Numbered from the stretch's first letter, positions 46,739-60,221 are shown. The stretch is DNA of 64,000 bases from Pterois miles (GCA_947000775.1 CAMQGK010000171.1:2493001-2557000); one strand, 5' to 3'. The notes: a model not told the origin generated them from the sequence alone. A program made the numbers and translations.

Positions 46739-46918
46739 GGCTTCTTTAGGTTTAGGCAATAAACCTACAACTTCTGTAAGCTGAGGCAATAAAACTACAA
46801 CTTACTTAGGTTTAGGCAATAAAACCACAACTTCTATAGGTTTAGGCAATAAAACTACAACTTACTTAGGTTTAGGCAATAACACTACAACTTCTTTCAG
46901 TTGAGGCAATAAAACTAC
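46739..46918 (+). repeat. Minisatellite, six 30-bp units
   Basis: Six tandem units of exactly 30 bp of the form AACTTNNTTAGGTTTAGGCA followed by ATAAAACTAC. From the third unit on, TTAC and TTCT variants alternate, suggesting a 60-bp higher-order unit. Units two and six carry a GTTGAGGCA or GCTGAGGCA variant. Confidence 0.95.
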
Positions 46919-49560
46919 AACTAACTACAACTCCTGGATGAAGGTCCTCTGTTTGAACCATGCACATCTTTTAGGAGGATCTTAAGTACCAAACAAGACC
47001 TACAATCCGTAATATATTCTGTAACTAAGCAACCAGTTAAACCAAAGTTAAACAGTTAAAACAACAATGATCTCCATACACTCTCAAAAATGTATTATTG
47101 TGGATGTAGCCTAAAATGTTTTGTTGCCAATAGTGTATATACCACCATCAAAATAGAGGTCACATGTGAATGCACCCCCATTTCTGTAATTGGTTGCCGA
47201 CTGATAACATCACCACCATCACTACATACAGTATGTATGTGGTTCACACCTACAGCTCCTCCGGAAATCCCCACAATTTATCAGCATGGGTCAAAGACTG
47301 CTTCGTGCCACCACTCCAGCCAAGAGCCAAGCCACCTTTTAGCTGCTTGTCTATCATTTCACATCATTTCCATTTTAGTCGGCTTCCCAGAACTATCAGT
47401 GCTCTGATAGCATCTCTTCCCTCATTGGTTTTTATTAAAACTACAATTATCTCAACTGTTAAAAACCAAAATTTTACAGGAATTTCCAAAGAATAGCAAT
47501 ATAACCTGGATCTTAGCCATGCACATATTTCCATAGCATGTTGGATGGATATTCTGGATGTTTGACAACCTATAATATAGTATCACATCCCTTCTCTTGG
47601 CTGGTTTTCCATGTTTCACACAACAGAAAGTTTTGGAAACTCTTCTTTCATTTGCATCTCTGTGCCACCGTCCTAGTGGTAAAATATACAGTAAATGGTT
47701 AACATGAAGGTGCCTTTGAGAAGCCCAGACATCAAATCTCCACACAGAAAGTTCCATGAGCGCGGCCTCTGATCCTCATCCAGCTGTATTTGGCTTACGA
47801 TGATAAAAATCACGCAGGGACATGAGCTGCACTCCTATAAAGCTCTGAGACTTTGGTGTGACTTTACTGTGACAGTCACGCCACACTGTGGGAATTAGTG
47901 CAGAACTTCAGACTCATGGGAATGAGTGAGGCCTGAGGTGAAGTAAAGGAGAAAGTGAGAAAGAGGGAGCCAAGCTGAACCAAATCAGAAATGTTCAATT
48001 TGAGCGGTTATGCATAGCAACTAATATGCTGTTATATGGTCTGGGGGGCTGTGTTTGGAGCCAGGGTGGTTGGTGTGGTGAGTGAGACTGATGTATGAGC
48101 TCTCCCGCTCTGTTATTAGGGCCTCTCCCAAGGTCCTCTTCCATCCCTATTAGCTGGAAAACTGACCTAACTCAGGGGTTATCTGGAAGAACAGCAAACC
48201 CACCATTTTCACCGTACAGCCATGTCATATTTCTGTTTTCAGGAGGTGAAAGATAGATGCATGGATGAGGAAAATTCAGGATTGATAATCATTTCCTCCT
48301 CCAATTTGTCTTCATCAGATCTCTCTTTTTGTCCAGCAAGTTTCTTTCTTTCTCCTTGTGTCCTTACTCTGTCTTTTTTTATTATTATTTTTAATTTAGG
48401 TGCTTCTACTGAAAAACTCTGAACTTTGATTTTTCACAATAACCACAGTCTCATCTCACTGAACACTTACTTACTTACTTGCTTGCTTACCAAAGTATTC
48501 AGTATTCATTCATTCATGTGAACATCTATTCCTTTTGTATACCCAACAACCATCATTTTATACAAATGAATTATTAGCGCTGCGCAATTAGGCTCAAGAT
48601 TGGAAAAGGAGCGGAAAGTTACAGTCTTGGCGAAAGGACAGGGATTTGAGAAATAAAGATTATTTCATGCCAAGAGGATGAGAAAAAAAAAGAGTGAGGG
48701 AGAGAAGAAAAGTGAGTCGAAGACTTGGAGATAAATGGAGGGAAGAAGACTTGGAAAATGTGAGAGTGTAGAAAAAAGACAGCAAGGGAGAGAGAAAACA
48801 GAGACTTCATAAACTCAGAGTGAAGGCGCTCGTAAAATTGACTTTTTAAGAAGTGGGCCTCTGTCCCACCACGCTCGTGTTGGCTGGAGAGTTTATTCAT
48901 CAGTTTATGTTTATGTCTGACGTAAATAACCGTTACACTGGTCACAAATGGCCGTCACAGAGTCAAAGCACTGATGGTCAACCACGGGGAAGGAGGAGAC
49001 AGAAAATAGATGGTTATTCTAGTGGTTCCGGTTTATTACATAAAACCTGCCAGACTTATTATTATCGAGGCTTACATCGTAGTTTGGCCATTTCTATATT
49101 TGATAACGTTGCACTTGCCAAAGTAACTGCTAAGATCTGGGAAGTACACCGGGGCGAAAAAAGCAAGTTAGAACAATTTGACAAAATGTAAATGTTCAGC
49201 CAGTGCACTATTACAGGCACCTGTAATTATTCTTGCACAGGAAAATGTTGTAGCTATAAAACTACACCAAGTAAAGGAAATAAAAACATAACCACAATGT
49301 CAGTCTATAAGTGCAGTGGATGTGCAACATACTGTACTGTTGACAGTTTGGGAAATAACTTAACTGCTTTTGTTTTCTCTTCTGACTTTTTTTTTTTTAT
49401 ATATAAATAATGCTAAAACTACCACCAATAAACCTGAGGTGAAATAACTCAAAAAGATCATTTAAAGAGAGATGGAGGAGCCAAGACAATAGAGCTAGAA
49501 AAAACTATAATGATGGCTATGTCTGAAACCACTCCCTCATTCACTCTTTCACAATAAAGT

Positions 49561-49794
49561 ACTGTATGTTTCGCACTATAAGGCGCACCAGATTATAAGG
49601 CGCAACTTTATTCAATTCATTTAATAACTCAATAACTTCAATAACTCAACATTTTTCATTTGTAACACATAAAATACAAAACAATACACTCACTTTTCAG
49701 TTCATTCCTCGTCCACAAATCCATCAACTCCTTTAGCATCATTGTCTGAGTTTGGGCGATTTTAAGTGCGCCTTATAGTGCGAAAAACACGGTG
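49561..49794 (+). mobile_element. MITE with CGCACTATAAGGCGCAC termini
   Basis: TTTCGCACTATAAGGCGCAC (49569-49588) is the exact reverse complement of 49766-49785. Flanking bases are partly complementary as well. About 234 bp, AT-rich and non-coding inside. The terminal sequence is widespread in fish genomes. The superfamily is not determined here. Confidence 0.88.
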
Positions 49795-50709
49795 GTCCTA
49801 AAACCCGGAAATAAGTTATTTTAGCACTTCAAAAATGATAAAAGTGGTGTTCATTTGTGAAGATTATCTTGCTGAACATAATGTGAAAGTATCATAAACA
49901 TGTATGCCACACAGAGGTTATTTTCTGCAATAATCCCAAACCCAATAGAAAAATCCCACTGGCTTTTTATCGAGGGAACCAGAGTGATGCTTCCAGGTTG
50001 GCCTACAAAATGTCATCCCTGTACCACGCTACATTAATTACTGACTGCCTCCATTGTTGTTTTGCTTTTTTTTTTTTTTTTTACAGAAATAAAACCCATT
50101 TAGTTCATTTTGGCATATCGGCAGGAATTGATAGTCAGACAGCGGACGTTATAATCTATGTCTCAGCTCATAGTAGGAGTCATATTTCACACACAGGACA
50201 AGGGAGAGTAAACAGATCGAGAGACGGTAGAGGATTTGGTGTCAAAGCAAAAAGCAAATACACCTATTTGACAATATTTCAGATTTAAACCCAATGCTAT
50301 AAGGGAACCATACCGTTAATGAGGCAATCGCTGCGAGGAGGACAGAGCAGTCACAGCTGGTGTGCGTGGTGCGAGGTAAAGCCCTGTGGCGTCGCAGCCA
50401 AAGCTCCACCGGAGAGGACAGACACACCGCCACCCGACGTTACAGATCAAAGTAAGCACACTACTATTTCTTGTAAAACGCCCGGTGTAATCAGGGACAC
50501 CGGTGTTGTCACAAGTTTATTAACCAGTGGGAAAATTTCCTCACGGCCTCATCACAACACTCAATTCCTTATATAACAGATATAAAATAAAAATAAGTAA
50601 ATTGAGATATTGGACAGGAAATAGAAAACTATATAGTAAATATGGAGTGATTTCAGATACAGCCGATGTGCACCACGTGTGCATGTGCTTGTGTGCTTGG
50701 ACTGTATAG

Positions 50710-50827
<118 letters not shown>

Positions 50828-51018
50828 CTGCAGGTGTTTGTTTCCAGGCTCAACTGGAGCATACAGAGGAATAAAAGCAGGCCCAGTTCAGTGTTCACCT
50901 GAGGACATCATGGACCAAAGAACACAGGAACCACTAAAACACACATGCACGCACACAGTCCTGCATTGCCTCGGAAAGTTCTGCTCTGTAACCTTATAAG
51001 ACCACAGAAGAAGGGGGT

Positions 51019-51023
<5 letters not shown>

Positions 51024-51069
<46 letters not shown>
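51024..51069 (+). repeat. (GA)n microsatellite
   Basis: About 22 GA units with one AAAG interruption. Confidence 0.95.
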
Positions 51070-52275
51070 CAGGGAGAGCAAGGAGAGATGTGAGCAGGAT
51101 AGATGACAGGAGGCTGCGTGTCAACCCTTTCTGGATCAGAACAATAGACAACAAGAGAAAGAAAGAGCTCATGTTGCAACAGACATTTGCTCCAACATGA
51201 AAAAGCACAGTTAAAAAAAAAAAAAAAAAGGAAAAAAGTATTGCTTCCTCTCCAAAAACCACACAGAGGGAGCTGAGCAGGGAGGATATTTTACGCAACG
51301 TATACATGTTTTGGGAAGCTGAATGGCACTGGAATTATAGTTTGGCTGCACCACAAAATTCTCAATAAATGTCGGCGGGAACTTTGGCTCTTTGGGTGCT
51401 TTTTAAAATCGTTTTTATATTGTATGGAGCATTACCAAGCTGAGTGGTACATACTTTACTTACACTATATACTGATTTTAATATGTTGCTGAACATTAAA
51501 TCTGAACTCCCAACCACTTCAGAGGGTTTTTAAAATTGCCGTAGAGCTACTTCAGAGGAAACTTGAGAATGCTAAGAATAAAGCTGACACAGACCAACAA
51601 GTGCTGAGCAGGTTCCTTCAAACGGCAGCTCGTCACTTCGCTGAAAATCATCTCACAGCGTCTGGCTCACACGGACAACTGTCACTACCCAGCATTCCTC
51701 AGTCCATGGTGGGTGAGCATGGCTGAGTGCATGGCACTGTGATGTCCTTAAGAACACACCGAATCCATCCTTATAACCTCCTGGGATGCTGGTCTGCAGC
51801 AGGCTGACCTCTGACCTCTCGTGCAAAATGAGAATTTCCATATAGGCACCGAAAGGGATGTTCTTGTTGTTGTTTTAATCTAAACCAGTAGTTTAACGTC
51901 ATCTCCCAGCCTCCACCACCACTCTGTCTAACCACACGCAACAAAAACTGAGGGGAGGGGGGCACTGAAACCTTATAGTATCTTCTCTCTCTCACAAGGC
52001 CGAATTAGGCAGCGTCGGACATACTAAACTCTATACCTTAGGATCGCAATTAACACTCAGGATCGGCATACGTCAATATTAACGTTTATGACTTTCTATG
52101 GCATTTCGGTGGAATCATTTCATGATAAAGTGATTGTATTGTGATTTTTATGTATTTATTTTGTTTAAAGTAATGACTCCAAGCAAATTATACTTAAAAA
52201 ATAATCAAAATAAAATGCTCTTGTTTACATATGTGAAGTTTTGTCTGATAGAAGATAATAGTTTCCTCAATAAGC

Positions 52276-52470
52276 ATGGTTGCAATCAATGATTATTTTC
52301 ATTGTTGATTATTTTGTTGATTATTTTCTCAATCATTTGATTAGTTGTTTGCTCTATAAAATGTCAGAAAATGGTGAAAAATGTTGATCAGTGATTCCCC
52401 AAAGCCCAAAATGACGACCTCAAATGTCTTGTTTTGTCCACAGCTCAAAGATATTCAGTTGCCATAGAGG

Positions 52471-52509
<39 letters not shown>

Positions 52510-52656
52510 AGAAAATATTCATATTTAAGAAGCTGGAATCAGTGAATTTTAATTTTTTTTTTCCTTAAAAAATTGCTCAAACCCATTAATTGACTATCAA
52601 AATGGTTGGCCATTAATTTAATAGTTGACAACTAATCAACTGATCACTGCAGCTCT
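52276..52656 (+). mobile_element. MITE with GCAATCAATGATTATTTTC and GCAGCTCT ends
   Basis: The left end GTTGCAATCAATGATTATT and the right end ACTGATCACTGCAGCTCT are roughly inverted. The interior has AAAATGTCAGAAAATGGTGA, GTCTTGTTTTGTCCACAGCT and GAAGCTGGAATCAGTGAATT. A pure run of 35 A (52474-52508) has expanded inside it. Copies or fragments occur at 1475-1800 and 325-466. It is non-coding. Confidence 0.82.
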
Positions 52657-53768
52657 TGGCCAATGTGTATACATTTGCCAAAATCAGGAAAATAATAAAT
52701 ATTGTTATATTAATTTCAACCATATAGACTAGGTTTAGCTTTAGTCTTCTTCCTGGTCAATTTAAAGTCAACCAGACTAGGACTTGCATTTCTTTCAAAT
52801 GTGGGAGGAAACCTGAGAGCGCCAAGAAAACCCACTCAAACACGCCACATGTAAACTTGACACAGAGAACATAAGTCTATTGGGTTTGTTTGGATTTATG
52901 TACAGTGAGGGTAATTTCACACATCTCCATTACAGGGAAAAGGCCGGCTATGTGTTATGAATCCCAGTTTATAATAAGCTGCAGTCCATCTTACACATTT
53001 GTCTGTTTCATCTTGACAGAAACTGTGCTCTTGGAGTAACTTCATGCTGTGCGTATGGGTCTACTGAAGTCCTACCATGCCCTTGTTGGCCCCATAGAAC
53101 TACATGTGGCCCTCGCTGGCCCCCACTATCCCTGTGAGGCTCTGCAATGGAAACCACACTGAGACCTGGTTAGCCCATTTTGGGTGAGGCTCCCCTCGGC
53201 TCCTGTTACCAGCGACGTAAGCAGACTAGTGAGGAATGCGCACAAGCATGAGCCATGTTACCACCTACTGTGCAGCTCATCTGTTTTCACCTGACAGGTC
53301 CAGTACAAGTGTGCATATGTGTGTGCAAGCGCTCAGCTTTCTGGTAAACCTGATCGCTTCCAAGCAGATAGACGACTACCTCTGCAGATTACGTCAAGGT
53401 CTCAGGGCTCAGTCTGTCTGTTCATCTGTCTGTGGAATGTGAATAGAGTCATCACACCTGCATGTCAGTGTGTCACTTCGCTGTGGAGGATGTGCAGAAA
53501 TGAGACATAGCGTTGAATGGTGCAAATACGGTGCACGTTATTGTGTTGGGGTCTCTGTGTGTCATCATGGGGTCAGGTGTGTGGAACAGAAGATTTAAGA
53601 CCTAAAGCTAAAGTCAGTCGGGCTGTCTGTGTGCGGTGACGTGAATATAGTCGTCTCGCTTGGCTTTTTGTACGTGACTTTTCTGTAAATAGTGTATCAT
53701 GTGTGCCAACAGTGTGAATGGTGTGAATAAGACACATGCCATGTTGCATGCCTGCCTGTGCTTGTGTT

Positions 53769-53856
53769 GGACAAAAATGTGTGAGTGTGTGTGTGTGTTC
53801 GTGTGTGTGTGTGCACGCTCAGGTACAGAGTCAGGGACACACACACACACACACAC
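53769..53856 (+). repeat. Mixed TG and CA microsatellite
   Basis: A (TG)n stretch at 53778-53812 with one TTCG break is followed after 26 bp by (CA)n at 53838-53855. The two can pair as an imperfect hairpin. Confidence 0.85.
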
Positions 53857-54320
53857 TCATAAGCTCACTGCCGACATTCCTAGATTCCTCCAGGATGACA
53901 AATTACAAATTCAAAAGGAGAGGTCCCAGCAGATAGAATCTGGGAATGCCAGGATAACGCTCCTGGATTTCAAATGAGACTTGGATTTAGACATCATCTG
54001 ACTACAGTTGAGCTGGGCTCCACTGAAACCTTCTTTACGTATTTCCTCACCCGCCATGCTGAACCTTGCCTGCAGGACGTATAATGACTTAAGTGTCGGC
54101 AGGCCAGATTACATCAATGAGAGTAGTTAAGCCAGACAATATTAATAAAACACAGAACATGACCATCTTAATAGTCTGATTTAAATGACACATCAAGTAC
54201 AGGGATGGTGTCACTTGTAAAACATTATTAGCCAGAATGCTCCAGCTTTGTCTTCCATCAGGTCATGGTCATGATTGCTTTGACTCTTTTTGCATATTCC
54301 TCTGCTGTTTCCAAACACAT

Positions 54321-55349
54321 TTAAAGGACCAGTGTGAAACAATTCGGGGAGATCTATGAGCTAAAATGGAATGACATTAATAAGTTTAACTTTCTTTAAA
54401 ATAAATAAATAAATGTATAATATTAAGAATTGTTGTCTTTTCGTTACTTAGAATGAGCTGTTTATATCTACATGGGGAGCGAGTCCTCTTCACGGAGTCC
54501 ACCATATTGCACTGCCATTTTACTACACAGCGATGCTAATTTTGAAAAGTTTTCTTAACCAATAACCAACCCTCGTTATTAACCGTTAACTGACAAGATT
54601 TGTGCCTCGCTTGCAGCGGTGCACCAGCTGCAGTGTAAGAGCACAAAAGACAGCCGAGTCAATAGTCCACCATCAGAAGAGTTACTGTAGCAGTCACGGT
54701 GCTGTGTATAGTGTCACAGACATTCAGCCACTTCCACAGAAAAAGTCCACCACCACCACCACCACCACACATTTAGTTTAGTTTAACAGGTTGTCAGCTG
54801 AGTGTCTGCCCGGTGTAACAACACTGTCGCCCGGCTTAACTTTAGCGATTGTCTGACAAACTGTGTGTGTGGTTTTTCAATGTTAGCAGCAGCTAGCTGT
54901 TAGTATCGGCACCGACTCTCTCTTAAGGTGGACCAGCTTTTCTCCTTAAAGTGATGAGCCACTCCTCTGCGTTTTTCTCAGCTTTTAAATTAATTAGTAA
55001 TATTTCTTTTAACCGTTTTAACTGATAGCGTTAACCAGTTAAAATACTTAATGTTGGTTATTGGTTTAACGGTTCATTATTAACATCCCTATTACTACAG
55101 TATCCTAGAACAGCTTGGGACGGAGTTGATAACGTTAGTTGCTCCCGTTGCCACTGCCCTCTCTCTCTTGCTTCACCACTCACTTCTCATGTACACACTC
55201 TCTAAGCACTGGCTCTGCTCCAAATGACCTATGCTACTCTGTCTCTAGATAAAGCCAATCACGTTTTTGTGCTGGCAACCGTAGACCACAGATGGTTGCA
55301 ATCTCAACCTCACCACTAGATACCACTGGATCTTACACACTTCCTTTAA
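54321..55349 (+). mobile_element. TTAA-flanked MITE carrying a nested hAT MITE
   Basis: TTAA at 54321-54324 and 55346-55349 bounds AGGACCAGTGTGAAACAATT on the left and ATCTTACACACTTCCT on the right, the same pattern as 30351-30891. Without the insert at 54538-55099 the host would be about 470 bp. It is non-coding. Confidence 0.7.
54538..55091 (+). mobile_element. hAT-type MITE with 8-bp target duplication, nested in the TTAA MITE
   Basis: The octamer TTACTACA occurs at 54530-54537 and 55092-55099, directly bordering the element. The left end CAGCGATGCTAAT and the right end ATTAACATCCCTA are imperfect inverted repeats. A second inner inverted pair, TAACCAATAACCAAC and GTTGGTTATTGGTTTA, reinforces this. 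Eight-base duplications are the hAT hallmark. No transposase is present. Confidence 0.85.
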
Positions 55350-57430
55350 GATAAATGTATTATCAATCATATAAATAAAACAAATTGTCAGTCAAGTCTT
55401 TTTTTCTGTTTAAGCTCTGTAGGAGATGTTTCCACCAAGAACTCCATTCATATAACCATTGTGGTTACAAATTTTACTACTGATGGGCTTCAGACTGCGC
55501 AGATAAACCAAGCTGAATAATTCTGGGATGCTTCTGGGAAACTGGGTGTGAGACATCGTGTCTCCATCAACTCATGACTCTTAGTCAGCTCTCAACGATT
55601 GACGCTGTAGAATAGGCTAAGCCACAAGAAATCCGACTCCTGGCAAGAGAGAAAGTCAAACTGGGAAAGGCGGAGAAATTGTAAGTAGTGAGAGAAATAA
55701 GAGGAAGATATACCATAGAGACGAAGAGAGATGAAAGCGACAAGAAAAGTTCATTCCAGTAAAAACGTCCTGTGTTATTCTTACTCTTTGGTTTTCCAGC
55801 TCTATATTGGAGACCAAGTCTGGGCTGCCAGCAGTGAGAGTCTGAGGCAAACAGAGAGGCTCTGGGCCTTTCCAGCACGCTTCCCTGTCAATCACACTGA
55901 TGCTCTACGGGAACTGCTCGTCCCAGGTTAAGAAAATAAGCACCAGCATTCCTTCACTTGTTTAGAGGGAAAGGTAGCCGGCTGATGAGGAAGACAGGAG
56001 GATGGGAGAGAGATGAGCGGTGGGAAGGGAGAAGTGAGAGCTTTGTGTCCCCAAAGAGAGAGCTGAAAACAAGCCAGACACAAACCCACAATATCTGCAT
56101 CCAAAAGGCTTTCCGCTCCAGCAGAAAAACGCTTCTACATCCAGGGAACCGGACTGGAGCATTTACACATACCATACCACAAAAAACTGATTTCACATAC
56201 ATTTCAAAGTGTGCCGAGAGACACAGCATGATTCAAAAACACTGGTTGACGAACATATTTAACAAGTTGATAAGATGTGACATGCCTAACACAACTTAAT
56301 TTGGCCCTTTCTTGAACGATCACTTTTGTCCATGTTGTACTGTTGTGCAGTGATGGATCTGAAATATGAGCGCTAACAAGAAAAAACAGGTCTCACCTAC
56401 TGTCCTGCTGTCAAAGAGACTAACACAATACATTTTGTGAAGAACTGTAAGGAAAACATAAGACAATAGCCTAGCTATGAAAAGTAAAGGAAAAAAGAAA
56501 ATGCATTGATGACATATGATGACTGATGAAGTTATTTCTAGAAGTTTCATGAAATCAAGTCTCAGTCTCAAAGTCTGAGATTCATCGGGAATGTTGGCTT
56601 CATTATAGTGAAACAGGTAAAATTTAATGTTACAGCAATGCTGTGATTTTACACCACCAATTGCATCCAAATCTGAAACTGAAGATCAAACTGTCCTAGT
56701 CTGTCAATTCTGAACAGCTGGACGGTAGTAACTACATACAAATCTGTCATCTATACAAATGGATGCAATCGAGTAAAAATAATACAGGCCTATAAAAAGA
56801 CAAAAGGCAGAGGAGTGGCTGTAGTTCAGCTGGTTTTCTCATTTAAAAAAGTCTCATGCACAACAAGTTGTAGCTCTTCACTCTTTTAATGATCTGCCCT
56901 CTACAATAAAGTTTACGGCATTTGGCACAATACCAACATTTCACTCAAAACTGAGCTTGTAATATATATTTTAAGAAATATAATATTACTACAAACTTTC
57001 ACCCCAAGCATAAGTTATACAAGTGTTGATTGGTAAAAGTGGAGCAACAGCTCTGTCAATCAAATCCTCCATTTCTATACCCTCAAAACGTTGAGTCTCA
57101 AGTCTGATTTGCAGAAAAATGATGATTCCACTGAATTTCACAACAGTGCACACATTTGTAATTTCCTGATGACACTAAAACAATAAATTAAACATACATC
57201 AGTTGTTACAAATGGAAAAAGAATACTGCTTTTACACATGTGAGGGAGGTTTTATGTGATTCAGAGGCCCAAAAGGCTTCTTTAATGAGAAGGATTTGTC
57301 AAAAGGGATTCTCTTATAATGAAATTACTCTTCTGCCCAAATAAGCGAAGGGCCAGATGGACCATGTTTGTGTGTATTCACTATGTGTGTGTGCTGTAGA
57401 GACAGATCATCATCTGTAATGTCTGGAAGA

Positions 57431-57540
57431 GGGAGGAGGACTGAGGAGGACTGAGGAGGACTGAGGGGACTGAGGAGGACTGAGGAGGACTGAGGGGGAC
57501 TGAGGGGACTGAGGGGACTGAGGGGACTGAGGGGGGAGGG
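57431..57540 (+). repeat. G-rich minisatellite (GGACTGAGGA/GGGGACTGA units)
   Basis: About ten units of 9-13 bp. The 3' half (57494-57540) is a run of GGGG blocks separated by ACTGA, ending GAGGGGGGAGGG, which satisfies a G-quadruplex pattern on this strand. The opposite, ror1-sense strand is C-rich. Confidence 0.95.
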
Positions 57541-59083
57541 AACACCTGCTCTGGATCTATCTCAGTTTGGTGGAAAAAAGGGCAATAATATGTAAAAAGA
57601 AGAACAAAAGAGGAAAAAGAGAGGGAGAAATGTCAGACAGATGTAAGTGATGGAAACTGTGGAGATGATAAAAGGTAAACTTGACATTGTGGGAAACTCG
57701 CTGAATGGAAACAGACTTTTTGGAAAAAGAAACCAGGCAAACTGAAAGCCAATCTGAAGGAGAAAATAGCAGCAAAATAAACCCCAAACAAACCACAAGT
57801 TAAAATGTATATGTAGCTCGGTTTGGCTATAAGGCATAAAAGTGGATAAATTGTGTTTAAAATTCTATTTAGTTATTAGTAAATTATGTATTTACATCCA
57901 TTTTTTTACTTTTCTCCCACCAAGCAAAGTTAAAGTTAAGTTGAAGTTTGTCTTCCTATTTAAAGCCTCATCACTTGTTATTTAAACCAAGAACAATTTA
58001 TTACGATGATAATTTATGATGCGTGAGGCCTCACACACTTCAAAACAAATAACCATGCTGGGTGGAACTGATCTCACTTTTATTTGATGTACTTTTCCAT
58101 TGGCTGCAACTGTGTGCCCATTCCAAAAACACTTCCACCCAAAGTCATCTTTGTGGATTAAACATGGAGAACTTCAAAAAAAAAATAAAGGGGGTGGAGA
58201 TGACTGAGGGATTTAGAAAGCCTGGATCGTATTTAAGTGGGCAAAATACAGAAAAAAAAGAGCAAAAACAAGACAGAGTGCCAGCGACGGAGACATAAAA
58301 TCTGCCACAAGAGACAAAGACGATCACAGTTCCTCTCACATTTCCAAAGCTTGTTGTAATTTCCATCTCATTTCACCAGATGACTGGTGCAGGGGCTGAC
58401 TCAGCACACCTTGTAAAGCATCCCAGCTTGCTTCTGCAAACAGGGTCTCACCTCACCTCCCATAAACCCTGCTCTCTCAAACACACTTCATAACCAATCC
58501 ACCTCTACCCCAGACGATGGAAAGGAGGATAGGCAGATGGTGGCGCAGAGAAGAAAGAGGTGTCAAAGGACTACTACAGGCACAAAGATCTCTATTGTAT
58601 TACTTCATTTCCTGTTCACAATCTCTCAGGTTGCAGAGATGAAATCTGTTAGATCCCTCTGAGTGCAGCATCCAACAATGTGCCAGACCTTTGAGCCCCA
58701 GACTGTTTTTACTTGTTACTCCTTTTTACAGACTTACGCCAAAGTCACTTCAGTTCTATGGCATGTCACTCATTTTTATTTTTTTTTCAGGTACATTAGG
58801 CTAGAAATGTCATTATTTGGCCTATCAGTGGAACTATACATGCTCTAGAGTAGTTTTATAACAAATCTTTACACAAAGGGTTTTTGGGTTCTCAACACAC
58901 AACACATACTGTCCAGTATGTGCATGTGAATGAACAGAGGACAAGCTCAGTGACCCAGGAATATAACAACCATGTTCATCAGACATTATATGCCTTAGTA
59001 TGGTCAAAAGAAAGAAAGATTATGCAAAATAAAAAGATAATTCACTAGATTTCATCAATCATCATCATGCTACTTAACACTAA

Positions 59084-59516
59084 TATTGCAATCTTATTGC
59101 AATTGTAAACATTTTGCAATATGCTGAGTATTGTGATAAGATACATTGCGATGTTAATTATGCAGCTTGTCAACATCTGATTTATCTAACAAGACACACT
59201 CTGTTCATCTCAGAGTTTTTGCTCACATACCTTAAGAGAGCTCTGTGAAAATGGCCATGCCAGTTTTACCTCACCAAAATTCAGCATTATTTAGCATTCT
59301 ACCCAACAAGCTAACATGACATGGTCCCAATTAATACCAGTATTTCCACTATAGCTTGAAAACTAAGCCTGCTAGACCCTCTGAAAGGCAGTATAGCGAC
59401 TGGGCCTGCCGGCGGGCTGACAGGTAATGAAAGACAGATACTTGACTTCTGTGTATCGATAAATACTGCCTCACAAAATATCGTGATACTATGCTGTATA
59501 GATTTTTTTCTCCCAC
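59084..59516 (+). repeat. Fragment of the repeat family at 16885-17160
   Basis: TTATTGCAATTGTAAACATT, GAGTATTGTGAT and CAGCTTGTCAACATCTGATT match the order at 16951-17125. The remainder includes TATCGTGATACTATGCTGTA near the right end. A SINE 3' half follows directly. Confidence 0.6.
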
Positions 59517-59763
59517 CTCTGCTGAGGTGCCCTTCAGCAAGGCACCGAACCCCAAACTGTTTTGGCCGCCATGCGGCGAGGCAGCGCCCTCGCTCTCACA
59601 TATGTCCTGCATGCGTATTGGTCCTGTTTGTGCGAGTGTGTATTTGGGCCTCTGTGAGTGAATATACTGTATATACAGTTTATATATAACAGCAGAGTGA
59701 AAAAAATCCCCTTCCGGTATTAATAAAGTAGATTTTCCTCTTTCTTTCTTTCTTTCTTTCTTT
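59517..59763 (+). mobile_element. 3' half of a tRNA-derived SINE
   Basis: It begins CTGAGGTGCCCTTCAGCAAG, with GGCACCGAACCCC, TGTCCTGCATGCGTATTGG and GGTATTAATAAAGTAG, and ends in a (TTTC)n tail. The tRNA-derived head is missing, so this is a 5'-truncated copy. Confidence 0.85.
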
Positions 59764-60181
59764 TAGCCCTGCAAATGCAGACAGGAAGTGCAACGTTGCC
59801 ATGGAGTCAGTGATTTAGCTGTGGGCTACACCTGGTCCCAGTTTTTTTTATTATTTTTTTTTTTTTTAGCGTGAACTTGTTTACACTTGCACCAGGCTAA
59901 GTTACGCTACATTAGGTGCTAATATCCATCCCTGTTTGTATTGTAACCATGGATGTGCAGGCAACAGTCAACTGAGCTTGTGAGGAAATGTGATAAGTTT
60001 TAAGTGAGATCACAAGTGTCAGTGACAAGTGGATGAAGACATTTTCTGGTCGATTATTTATTATCGATTTTTATGAGACTGCTGTGGATGGAAGTTAAAG
60101 CGAAAGGGTGGGGCGACAGAAAGTGTGCAATATGAGCTTTCAAATGTGGTGAGCTGTGTGAAGGCTCTCGTCATGAACAGG

Positions 60182-60182
<1 letters not shown>

Positions 60183-60218
<36 letters not shown>
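60183..60218 (+). repeat. (TG)n microsatellite
   Basis: About 18 TG units followed by CGCG. Confidence 0.93.

Positions 60219-60221
<3 letters not shown>

Noticed and set aside
46739..46918. Possible CRISPR-like or telomere-like array
   Set aside because: Units are directly adjacent with no spacers and the motif GGTTTAGG is not the vertebrate telomere TTAGGG. It is a minisatellite.
55954..56229. Candidate signal-peptide exon for ror1 (hydrophobic minus-strand frame)
   Set aside because: The frame has no n-region/h-region/cleavage pattern followed by a phase-1 donor, and there is no CpG-rich promoter nearby.
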